Shown here: positions 7,310-13,859 of the stretch, one piece after another
How positions within the stretch are numbered: position 1 is the stretch's first letter
How the letters are laid out: each line of letters opens with the position of its first letter
DNA from: Saprospiraceae bacterium
GTDB lineage: Bacteria; Bacteroidota; Bacteroidia; Chitinophagales; Saprospiraceae
Assembly: GCA_017995875.1 (NCBI GenBank)
Contig: JAGOIB010000021.1
Location: 8,502 to 23,836, forward strand
Length of the DNA stretch: 15,335 nucleotides
Direction of reading: 5' to 3'
The notes under the pieces: model-generated
What the model was told of the DNA's origin: nothing
The model's database searches: none
What the model saw: only the letters and a program-made list of their open reading frames with translations
Made by a program: the position numbers and the translations under genes

Positions 7310-9424
7310 TTAGATTTTAAACAACATTGGATCTACTGCACCATTGATCTTTATTTCGGTGGCCTTCATGACGATAGGGGCAGGCATCGGGCCGCTGATC
7401 GTCACAGAATATGGAACATTAATTCCATTTACTGTCTTATAATCAGCATACTCAAACGTCGTGGTAGAAGACTGACCTTGAACTTCTGCGGTCTGAACCT
7501 CCTTTACTTTCAGGCCTGTTTCCTTATCGTAATATTCTGTGCTTTTTGCTCCTGAAGGTTTTACGACGGCCAGTTTATAGCAAGCTTTGCCGTTTACATC
7601 CTCCATGCCTTTCACTTCCATGTTGTATCCGCCTGCAGCATAATTGCGCTCAGGGAATAATACTGCCTGATCCTTTAAGGACGCGAGATCTTCCCCTTCG
7701 AGTGCCATAGTCTGTCCTTGTTGCTCACCAACACCCTTTTCACCATCATATACCTGCTTCATGAGGGTCATGCCCTGCGCTTTCATATCCATGTAAAACT
7801 TACCCGAATTTTGTACGACTCTTGAAGTAATAGACATACCCATCATTTCCAGCGCATAGGCCTGGTCAAGTGACGTTACTGCATCGAGTTTGGCTCTGCC
7901 ACCAATGGCTGTTAAATATTTTTCTACCAGGTCTGAAGCACTGATGTCAACAGGCATCCCTGCATCATCCTTACGGGGATTAGCGTAAATATCGTATAAC
8001 TGTACTTTACCATCTTCTTTGTCAAAAGCAACAAGTTTATTCATCACTTCATCTTTATTGCCAACCACTACGATCCTGGCATTAGATGGTGTGATATATT
8101 TTTTAGCTACACGTGTGACATCATCTACAGATACTGCGGACAGTTTTTGAAGATACGTTTCATAGTAATCAGCCGGAAGTTTATACATATTGATATTGAG
8201 CGCAAAATTGGCTACCGTCTGAGGGCTTTCCAGCGATCTGGCAAATCCTCCTGCGATAAAACTTTTCGCGAGGTCCAATTCTTCTTTTGTCACCGGCTCA
8301 GATTTGATCTTGTTCAATTCCACCAGAAATTGGGTGATAGCACTGTCCGTCACTTCATTTCTGACACTGGCATTGGCTGAAAAATCTCCTGCCAACTTAT
8401 CAGAACCTAAAGCTGAATAAGCGCCATAGGTATAGGCCTTATCTTCTCTTAGGTTTTTAAATAATCTACCTGAAAAACCACTTCCGAGGATTGTATTCAT
8501 TACGCGGGACGGAATTTCATCAGGGCTTCCTGGTTTCAAATCCACTGCATATGTTATATTGATGAGGGACTGAACAGCACCAGGCTTATCCACAAATGCA
8601 ACCGTAGTCTTATCAACAGCTTTAGGAAAAGCATATTCATATTCAGGCGTCTTACCTGCAGGCCATGAACCGAAATATTTCTCTGCTTTTGCCTTCGCGG
8701 CATCAGGTGTAATGTCTCCTACGATAACCAGGTAGGCATTTCCTGGTTTGAAATACGTATTGTAATACATTTTACAATCCTCGAGACTAATATTGGATAC
8801 AGTACTTTCATTGGTGATCTCTCCATATGGGTGAGTGCTGCCGAATGTAAGTGCATTCGAAACATTTCCAGAGATGGCATTTGGATCATCTTTTTCAGAT
8901 TGCAATCCGGACATGGTTTGCGTTTTGATTTTCTCAAATTCAGCTTCAGGAAAAGAAGGCTTAAGAATAACCTGAGAAAACAAACCCAAAATCTTATCTG
9001 TATGCTTTGTCAGTGAAGAAGCAAATCCTCCGGTAGAACCTGTTGAAAGATCTGCGCCGATATAATCCACCGCCTCATCAATTTCTGCTTTTGTGCTGGT
9101 CGTCGTACCGGTTGACAAAAGGCTTCCTGCCATATCTGCCAATCCTGATTTCTCCTTTTCCAGCATATCATCGCGATCGATTGTCAATTGATAGGATATC
9201 TGTGGAAGCTTATGATTTTCAACGACGATAACTTTCAAACCGTTTGCCAATGTAAACTGGGTTGACGTTCCGATCTTAATCTGGCGCGCAGGCCCGGCTT
9301 CAGGGGCTTTGGCACGAAAATCTCCAGTTGTGGTAGTCGCTGAAGTTGTTTCCTTGGCTACTTTAGGTGCGCAGGACACCATCACGAGTAACGTCAGGAT
9401 ATAAAGTGATTTTATATAATTCAT
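7310..9424 (-). CDS. M16 peptidase-like lipoprotein, inactive subunit with LolA-like C-terminal domain
   Basis: The 704-residue product starts with a lipoprotein signal (MNYIKSLYILTLLVMVSC, lipidated Cys18). A tandem pair of M16 domains covers roughly residues 45-480, including the ANGLKVIVVENHKLPQ opening, YFKPGNAYLVIVGDI, the RLFKNLREDKAYTYGAYS segment and the PSNARIVVVGNK end. The zinc motif HxxEH is absent; GLADMAGSLLSTGT occupies its place. This is therefore the non-catalytic partner of a two-subunit M16 protease, matching the active protein encoded just upstream with a 38-bp gap. Residues about 495-704 form an extra domain beginning LVEKYLTAIGG. It resembles the LolA/LolB-like lipoprotein-sorting fold seen at the C-terminus of other Bacteroidota proteases, though that assignment rests on pattern only. 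The protein probably acts in the periplasm, anchored to a membrane by its lipid. Confidence 0.93.
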   Translation of the reverse strand: MNYIKSLYILTLLVMVSCAPKVAKETTSATTTTGDFRAKAPEAGPARQIKIGTSTQFTLANGLKVIVVENHKLPQISYQLTIDRDDMLEKEKSGLADMAGSLLSTGTTTSTKAEIDEAVDYIGADLSTGSTGGFASSLTKHTDKILGLFSQVILKPSFPEAEFEKIKTQTMSGLQSEKDDPNAISGNVSNALTFGSTHPYGEITNESTVSNISLEDCKMYYNTYFKPGNAYLVIVGDITPDAAKAKAEKYFGSWPAGKTPEYEYAFPKAVDKTTVAFVDKPGAVQSLINITYAVDLKPGSPDEIPSRVMNTILGSGFSGRLFKNLREDKAYTYGAYSALGSDKLAGDFSANASVRNEVTDSAITQFLVELNKIKSEPVTKEELDLAKSFIAGGFARSLESPQTVANFALNINMYKLPADYYETYLQKLSAVSVDDVTRVAKKYITPSNARIVVVGNKDEVMNKLVAFDKEDGKVQLYDIYANPRKDDAGMPVDISASDLVEKYLTAIGGRAKLDAVTSLDQAYALEMMGMSITSRVVQNSGKFYMDMKAQGMTLMKQVYDGEKGVGEQQGQTMALEGEDLASLKDQAVLFPERNYAAGGYNMEVKGMEDVNGKACYKLAVVKPSGAKSTEYYDKETGLKVKEVQTAEVQGQSSTTTFEYADYKTVNGINVPYSVTISGPMPAPIVMKATEIKINGAVDPMLFKI

Positions 9425-9462
9425 GTCAATACTATTTGTGAATGTTTAAATATGGATTCAGC

Positions 9463-10794
9463 TTAGGATTTATTTTCCAGTGATTTTGGAAGGTAATGCA
9501 ATGTTACACGGTTGTTTTTAACCAGATATTTTTTCGCTGCAGCCTGGATGTCTTCACGCGTGACAGCAAGGTAACGGTCAATTTCATTATTGATAAGATT
9601 GGCGTCACCGAAAAACATATCATAGGTTGCAAGGCTCTCTGCGATACCGGCTACACGGCTATTACTTGTGACATATTCTGCCTCAATCTGGTTGCGTAGT
9701 TTTTCAAACTCCTTTTCAGAAATCAACTCATTCTGCACCTTACTTACTTCAGCATCTATTGATTTTTCAAGTTCATACACATCAACACCCATGTTGGTGA
9801 TACCAAATGACAGCGAAACACCCGGATCTTCGAGTGCGAGTGGGAAATTTCCTACAAACAATGCTTTTTGCTGTTCGTCTACAAGTGATTTGTACAATCT
9901 TGAACTCTCTCCTGATGATAAAATCTTGGATACCATATCCACTGCATAATAATCCTTGGTTCCCTGGGCAGGAATCCGGTATGCCTGGATGACAGCAGGT
10001 AACTGGATGTTGTCATAAATAGTATCTCTGATCTCTCCAGCCAATGGTGGCTCTACTACGCGTGGACGATAAACTGCTTTTGCTGATTTGGGAATACCAC
10101 CAAAATATTCTTGTATGAATGCTTTCGCTTCAGCGATATCAATATCCCCGGCAATAGATAAAACAGCATTGTTTGGTACATAGAAGTCAGCATAAAACTG
10201 TTTGTAATCCTGTTCTTCAGCAGCTTCAAGATGTGCCATGGATCCGATCACAGGCCATTTGTATGGATGTATGGTGTATGCTCTCTTGAAGGTCTCTTCA
10301 AGGATTGAACCATAAGGTTGGTTGTCTATTCGCTGGCGGCGTTCTTCTTTTACGACTTCCCTTTGCGTTTCGATACCTTTTTCATCTACGCGGGCATGCA
10401 GCATGCGCTCTGATTCAAGCCAAAGGCCAAGGGCAAGTTGATTGCTGGGTAATACTTCAAAATAGTATGTCCTGTCAAAGGTGGTATTGGCATTAAGAGT
10501 GCCACCTGCATTCTGAACATATTTATCGAATTCTCCGCGACCGATATTATCGCTCCCTTCAAACATGAGGTGTTCAAAAAAGTGGGCGAAACCTGTTCTT
10601 TCAGGATTCTCATTTTTCGAACCTACATGGTACATGACAGAGACAGCAACGATTGGCGTTGTTTTATCCTGATGCAGGATGACGTGCAAGCCATTGTCAA
10701 GTGTATATTGCTCGAAGGCGATTTTGTTCATCTGCCCAAACACAGGAGATGCTATGACCAGGGCCGGGATTAGCAAGGAAAAGAAGTAACGCAT
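9463..10794 (-). CDS. M16 zinc metallopeptidase, catalytic subunit
   Basis: Periplasmic insulinase/processing-peptidase-type zinc protease of 443 residues. A Sec signal peptide (MRYFFSLLIPALVIASPVFG) precedes the first M16 domain. The inverted zinc motif is intact: H71-F-F-E74-H75, with the third ligand Glu151 in EVVKEERRQ, 76 residues after His75 as in the family. The second M16 domain carries SSGESSRLYKSLVDE, close to the substrate-binding Arg/Tyr region. It is the first gene of a two-gene operon with the inactive M16 lipoprotein. Such active/inactive pairs are known in bacterial M16B proteases and form a clam-shaped heterodimer that degrades peptides. A perfect -7 element precedes it. The substrate cannot be inferred. 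Confidence 0.96.
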   Translation of the reverse strand: MRYFFSLLIPALVIASPVFGQMNKIAFEQYTLDNGLHVILHQDKTTPIVAVSVMYHVGSKNENPERTGFAHFFEHLMFEGSDNIGRGEFDKYVQNAGGTLNANTTFDRTYYFEVLPSNQLALGLWLESERMLHARVDEKGIETQREVVKEERRQRIDNQPYGSILEETFKRAYTIHPYKWPVIGSMAHLEAAEEQDYKQFYADFYVPNNAVLSIAGDIDIAEAKAFIQEYFGGIPKSAKAVYRPRVVEPPLAGEIRDTIYDNIQLPAVIQAYRIPAQGTKDYYAVDMVSKILSSGESSRLYKSLVDEQQKALFVGNFPLALEDPGVSLSFGITNMGVDVYELEKSIDAEVSKVQNELISEKEFEKLRNQIEAEYVTSNSRVAGIAESLATYDMFFGDANLINNEIDRYLAVTREDIQAAAKKYLVKNNRVTLHYLPKSLENKS

Positions 10795-10816
10795 ATTGAA
10801 TGTTTTATGATTTAGG

Positions 10817-10824
10817 CAAAAATA
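10817..10824 (-). promoter_or_regulatory. -7 promoter element for the M16 operon
   Basis: TATTTTTG on the minus strand matches TAnnTTTG exactly and lies 22 bases before the ATG of the catalytic M16 gene. No clear TTG was found at the -33 position. It falls in the 90-bp gap after the Fe-S assembly gene, so the M16 genes can be transcribed on their own. Confidence 0.5.
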
Positions 10825-10884
10825 CTTAGAGTCTACAGTGAGTTAGTGGAGATTATCTACAAAAGGGACTGAAAATCTGACAAA

Positions 10885-11232
10885 TCAAGCTGAGAAAGAT
10901 GTACCACAACCGCAGGTTTCCTTGGCGTTGGGATTATTGAAGACAAATCCTCTGTTGTTGAGACCATCAAGCCAGTCTACTTCCATTCCCAGAAGATAAA
11001 GGGAATGAGCCTTGTCCATCAGAATGCGGACGCCTTCAAACTCATATATGGTATCTCTATCCTTTTGCTCATCGAATCCAAGCAGATAGGAAAACCCGGA
11101 ACATCCTCCACCCTTTACGCCAATCCTCAGGCCGAAATGATCAGGAACACCTTGTTCTTCGCGAAGGCGATGCAGCTGAGTGATAGCCCCGGAGGTCAGT
11201 GTGATAGGAGATGTTGTGATCGTTTCAGTCAT
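10885..11232 (-). CDS. HesB/IscA/ErpA-family iron-sulfur cluster assembly protein
   Basis: A 115-residue A-type carrier that holds or inserts Fe-S clusters into target proteins in the cytosol. The three invariant cysteines are present: Cys44 in VKGGGCSGFSY, and Cys107 and Cys109 in the C-terminal ETCGCGTSF. The segment DWLDGLNNRGFVFNNPNA is also typical of the family. The start ATG at 11230-11232 follows a perfect -7 box by 22 bases. The sequence alone does not tell IscA, ErpA and SufA apart, and no suf or isc genes lie nearby, so no symbol is assigned. Identification of the family is very secure. Confidence 0.96.
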   Translation of the reverse strand: MTETITTSPITLTSGAITQLHRLREEQGVPDHFGLRIGVKGGGCSGFSYLLGFDEQKDRDTIYEFEGVRILMDKAHSLYLLGMEVDWLDGLNNRGFVFNNPNAKETCGCGTSFSA

Positions 11233-11254
11233 TAGGTGCTGAATTTTTGGTGCG

Positions 11255-11262
11255 CAAAGATA
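11255..11262 (-). promoter_or_regulatory. -7 promoter element for the Fe-S carrier gene
   Basis: TATCTTTG on the minus strand matches the TAnnTTTG consensus exactly, 22 bases upstream of the start codon. The -33 match is poor. It lies back to back with the plus-strand promoter at 11318-11348, so the 120-bp gap is a divergent promoter region. Confidence 0.5.
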
Positions 11263-11317
11263 GCTAACCTCAAGAATCTGAAGAAATAAACATACAGAAC
11301 GGGGTCAGGGTTCATTT

Positions 11318-11348
11318 TTGAAGGGATCCTGGGCTTTGATTACTTTTG
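11318..11348 (+). promoter_or_regulatory. Bacteroidota promoter of the DUF7935/5'-nucleotidase operon
   Basis: TTG (11318-11320), a 20-bp spacer, then TACTTTTG (11341-11348), a full match to the Bacteroidota -33/-7 arrangement. The ATG lies at 11353, only four bases beyond the -7 box, so transcription should begin at or very near the start codon, giving a leaderless or nearly leaderless mRNA. Confidence 0.65.
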
Positions 11349-11352
11349 CAAT

Positions 11353-11871
11353 ATGACCTGGCAACTGATTTTAGGATTAACGATACCCTCACTCGTCGTA
11401 TTACTGGCAGTGTACCTGATGTTTAAGCAATATTTCGAGTACCAGGCGCAAGGCCGGATGGTGGATTGGAAAAAGGAAAAATCACAGGTCACCTTACCCT
11501 TGAGACTTCAGTCTTACGAACGACTTATCCTATTGTGTGAGCGAATCGACCTCGCCGATCTTATATTGCGACTCAAGACCTCAGGTACTTCTGCCGGAGC
11601 ATTAAAATCTGCATTACTGATCGCGATCCAACAGGAATTTGAGCATAATCTGACTCAGCAGCTTTACGTCTCTGAAGAATTATGGGCTGTGCTTCAAATG
11701 GCTAAGGCAAAGACTATGGACCTGATCGCCATCGCATCCGAAGGACTGGGTCCTGATGCTACTTCAGATGAATATGCCAGGCAATTGATTGACATCGCGT
11801 CAAAGGAAACATCTCTTCCATCCGCTATCGCAAAACGAGCAATAAAAGCAGAATCTTCCCTATGGCTCTGA
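11353..11871 (+). CDS. DUF7935-like membrane protein of unknown function
   Basis: A 172-residue protein with one N-terminal membrane helix (about residues 4-24, containing LTIPSLVVLLAVYLMF). A predicted cytoplasmic helical domain follows, including LPLRLQSYERLILLCERID (about residues 48-66) and QEFEHNLTQQLYVSEELWAVLQ (about 97-118). This arrangement matches what I recall of a conserved Bacteroidota family annotated as DUF7935. I assign it from memory of that pattern and its function is unknown. It is the first gene of an operon, and its last ten bases (11862-11871) overlap the start of the nucleotidase C-domain gene, so translation of the two is probably coupled. No catalytic motif is visible. 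Confidence 0.8.
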   Translation: MTWQLILGLTIPSLVVLLAVYLMFKQYFEYQAQGRMVDWKKEKSQVTLPLRLQSYERLILLCERIDLADLILRLKTSGTSAGALKSALLIAIQQEFEHNLTQQLYVSEELWAVLQMAKAKTMDLIAIASEGLGPDATSDEYARQLIDIASKETSLPSAIAKRAIKAESSLWL

Positions 11872-12617
11872 GAAAATATATATTCTTCATTTTACATCTG
11901 GTACTAATAGTTTCCGGCTGTTCTTCTGTCCAACACATCAGCAAGACGGAGGTACGATATGATTTGCTCAATAGCAGTGCTGTTTCAGCACCAGATGAAG
12001 AGATCACTGCTCTGATTGCACCCTATAAAGTGGAGGTAGACAAAGAAATGAATGAAGTGCTGGGAAATGTTCCTGTCGATTTGACCAAACGCAAACCGGA
12101 GTCAACACTTGGCAACTGGTATAGTGATGCGATGATAGACATAGCAGCTAAAAAAGGATACAATGCTGATTTTGCTATTTCAAATTATGGTGGGTTGCGT
12201 ATTCCTCAAATTACGGCCGGCCCTCTAACTATGGGTGAAATCTTTGAATTATGTCCATTTGATAACCTCCTGGTGATTGTTGAAATGAAGGGAGACATAG
12301 TTGATTCGCTGTTACAGCAGACCGCTTCCTCAGAAGGATGGCCGGTCAGCAAAGGCATCAAAATGATAATCGCTGATAAGAAAATGGTTCAATGCACTAT
12401 CCAGGGTGTTCCGCTATCATCTACTGCAACATATAAAGTGGCGATGCCAGACTATGTAGCGAATGGTGGTGATGGGCTCAAAGTCCTCATTACTCAAAAG
12501 CGGGTGCAGACTGCAATCCTGATAAGGGATATGTTGATTGAATATGCCCGTGATGCAACAGCAGGTGGAAAAGAAATCACTTCTGCCATTGATGGACGAA
12601 TTGTCATCCAGCACTAA
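11862..12617 (+). CDS. Lipoprotein with 5'-nucleotidase C-terminal domain
   Basis: The 251-residue product has a lipoprotein signal (MALRKYIFFILHLVLIVSGC, lipidated Cys20). A single domain matching the C-terminal, substrate-binding domain of UshA-type 5'-nucleotidases follows. Family motifs are LGNWYSDAM, ISNYGGLR, the segment LCPFDNLLVIVEMKG and YVANGGDG. The metallophosphatase half is missing and is encoded by the next gene, 11 bp downstream. The two products probably assemble into one nucleotidase or related phosphoesterase at the cell envelope. The ATG overlaps the upstream gene by 10 bp and gives a complete signal peptide. Splitting of this enzyme is, as far as I recall, recurrent in Bacteroidota. 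Which nucleotide or sugar-nucleotide it hydrolyses cannot be read from the sequence. Confidence 0.92.
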   Translation: MALRKYIFFILHLVLIVSGCSSVQHISKTEVRYDLLNSSAVSAPDEEITALIAPYKVEVDKEMNEVLGNVPVDLTKRKPESTLGNWYSDAMIDIAAKKGYNADFAISNYGGLRIPQITAGPLTMGEIFELCPFDNLLVIVEMKGDIVDSLLQQTASSEGWPVSKGIKMIIADKKMVQCTIQGVPLSSTATYKVAMPDYVANGGDGLKVLITQKRVQTAILIRDMLIEYARDATAGGKEITSAIDGRIVIQH

Positions 12618-12628
12618 ACTCAAAGCGT

Positions 12629-13552
12629 ATGTGGTCACGGAGAAATTTTATAAATAGAACGACAGTAGCGGGAGCTGCTCTCATGATTCCTGACTGGATC
12701 AATGCTTCCACCCTACTGAAGGGGGAAATTACCAAACTGGTCATCCTGCATACCAATGATGTCCACAGCAGGATCGAACCATTTCCTGAAGACGGATCAC
12801 GTAATGCGGGACTGGGAGGTGCTGCGCGTCGTGCTGCATTGATTAATAAAATCAGAAGTGAAAATGAACATGTTTTACTTTTAGATGCCGGCGATATATT
12901 CCAGGGCACGCCTTACTTCAATTTCTTTTTGGGTGAATTGGATATCAAACTCATGACTGAAATGGGGTATGACGCGACGACGATGGGCAATCATGATTTC
13001 GATGGAGGATTGGAAAATTTTGAAAAACAAATGCGTGAGCATGGAAATTTTCCGGTGATCATTTCCAATTATGATTTCAGCGATACGGTGATGCACAATC
13101 GCTTTGTGCCTAGAAAAATATTTGAAAGAGGCCATATCAAAATCGGCGTTACCGGTGTAGGTATAGAATTGGATGGATTAGTTCCGTCTAATTTATTTGG
13201 AACCACCCGATATCTTGATCCGATCGCTCATGCAACTGAGCAAGCAGATATCCTCAAGCATGATGAAAAATGTGATCTGGTGATTTGTCTTTCACATCTG
13301 GGCTATAAATATGACAATAGTAAAGTAAGTGATATTGCTTTAGCGCAACAGAGCAAATCGATTGATATTATCATTGGAGGGCACACGCATACCTTTATGG
13401 ATAAGCCCGACTATTATCGAAATAAAGATGGAGAAAATGTGATTGTAAATCAAGTGGGTTGGGCAGGTATGCGGTTAGGTCGGTTCGATATTTCTTTTGA
13501 AGAAAACAGCAGAAAAAAATGTGTTAGTTGTGAGGGAATCTGGATAAAATAA
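12629..13552 (+). CDS. Tat-exported metallophosphatase, 5'-nucleotidase N-terminal domain
   Basis: The 307-residue catalytic half of a UshA-type 5'-nucleotidase, which hydrolyses phosphate esters with two metal ions. All calcineurin-like metallophosphoesterase motifs are intact: DVH in LHTNDVHSRIEP, GDxxxG in LDAGDIFQG, GNHD in MGNHDFDGG, the His in CLSHLGY, and GHTH in IIGGHTHTF. The N-terminus MWSRRNFINRTTVAGAALM carries a twin-arginine motif (SRRNFI) and a hydrophobic stretch, so it is predicted to be exported folded by Tat. The substrate-binding C-terminal domain is absent and is encoded by the gene just upstream. The order of the two halves is therefore reversed compared with fused enzymes. 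It is the last gene of the operon that starts at 11353. Confidence 0.95.
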   Translation: MWSRRNFINRTTVAGAALMIPDWINASTLLKGEITKLVILHTNDVHSRIEPFPEDGSRNAGLGGAARRAALINKIRSENEHVLLLDAGDIFQGTPYFNFFLGELDIKLMTEMGYDATTMGNHDFDGGLENFEKQMREHGNFPVIISNYDFSDTVMHNRFVPRKIFERGHIKIGVTGVGIELDGLVPSNLFGTTRYLDPIAHATEQADILKHDEKCDLVICLSHLGYKYDNSKVSDIALAQQSKSIDIIIGGHTHTFMDKPDYYRNKDGENVIVNQVGWAGMRLGRFDISFEENSRKKCVSCEGIWIK

Positions 13553-13578
13553 GGTATAAAACTAAGCTGTTTTGGCAT

Positions 13579-13614
13579 AATAAAAGCCCATGAATTGACT
13601 GTCAGGGTTTTATT
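13579..13614 (+). terminator. Possible hairpin after the nucleotidase operon
   Basis: AATAAAA-G-CCC (13579-13589) can pair with GGGTTTTATT (13605-13614), with one bulged G and a 15-base loop, 26 bases past the metallophosphatase stop. The 3' arm is T-rich but no clean T-run follows, so a terminator role is tentative. Confidence 0.3.
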
Positions 13615-13723
13615 GAAGGGCAATATTAAAATGTATAACCATCTATTTTTTAGTACCTTAAAGGAAAGTTTTAGGAAATCATTAAAAAAGGGAATCTGAC
13701 AGAACATCCACCGATTTTTTTTT

Positions 13724-13731
13724 GATCTTTG
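13724..13731 (+). promoter_or_regulatory. Candidate -7 element for dnaA
   Basis: GATCTTTG differs from TAnnTTTG only at its first base and follows a run of nine T residues. No TTG is found at -33. Use of it would give a dnaA leader of about 120 nt. Confidence 0.3.
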
Positions 13732-13748
13732 TCGAATCCCGAAGAATA

Positions 13749-13844
13749 GTGAAATCAATTAACAACGTGAAAATCAAAGCTCATCCGACTCAAGGACTCC
13801 CCCCGGAGCGAATCGCCGGTCAGGCTTTTGGGATCATTCAATAA
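13749..13844 (+). CDS. Possible 31-residue leader ORF before dnaA
   Basis: A GTG-initiated open frame ends at TAA 13842-13844, 15 bases before the chosen dnaA ATG. The predicted peptide is basic at its start (KSINNVKIK), then GLPPERIAGQAFG. The frame stays open upstream to 13686 but without an ATG. Its GC content is higher than that of the surrounding gap. It could be a translated leader that modulates dnaA, or chance. No homology is recognised. Confidence 0.15.
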   Translation: MKSINNVKIKAHPTQGLPPERIAGQAFGIIQ

Positions 13845-13859
13845 CCGTCTAGAGTGTCA

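Larger units (their letters stand above)
13553..13853. other. Intergenic region upstream of dnaA
   Basis: About 300 bp between the nucleotidase operon and dnaA. The first part is AT-rich and holds a possible hairpin (13579-13614). The middle has a near-consensus -7 box (13724-13731). The last 100 bp are more GC-rich and contain a short open frame (13749-13844). I found no DnaA boxes (TTATNCACA) and no clustered repeats, so I see no evidence that this is the replication origin. Confidence 0.7.

Noticed and set aside
10853..10861. TTATCTACA as a DnaA box
   Set aside because: It is one mismatch from TTATNCACA and stands alone upstream of the M16 operon. A single near-match is expected by chance.
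13450..13758. Minus-strand open frame of 102 codons overlapping the metallophosphatase end
   Set aside because: It runs opposite a well-supported gene and then into AT-rich gap sequence. The product shows no recognisable domain or signal.
13553..13853. Replication origin next to dnaA
   Set aside because: No TTATNCACA boxes or clusters of related 9-mers were found. Proximity to dnaA alone is not evidence, since the origin is often elsewhere in this phylum.
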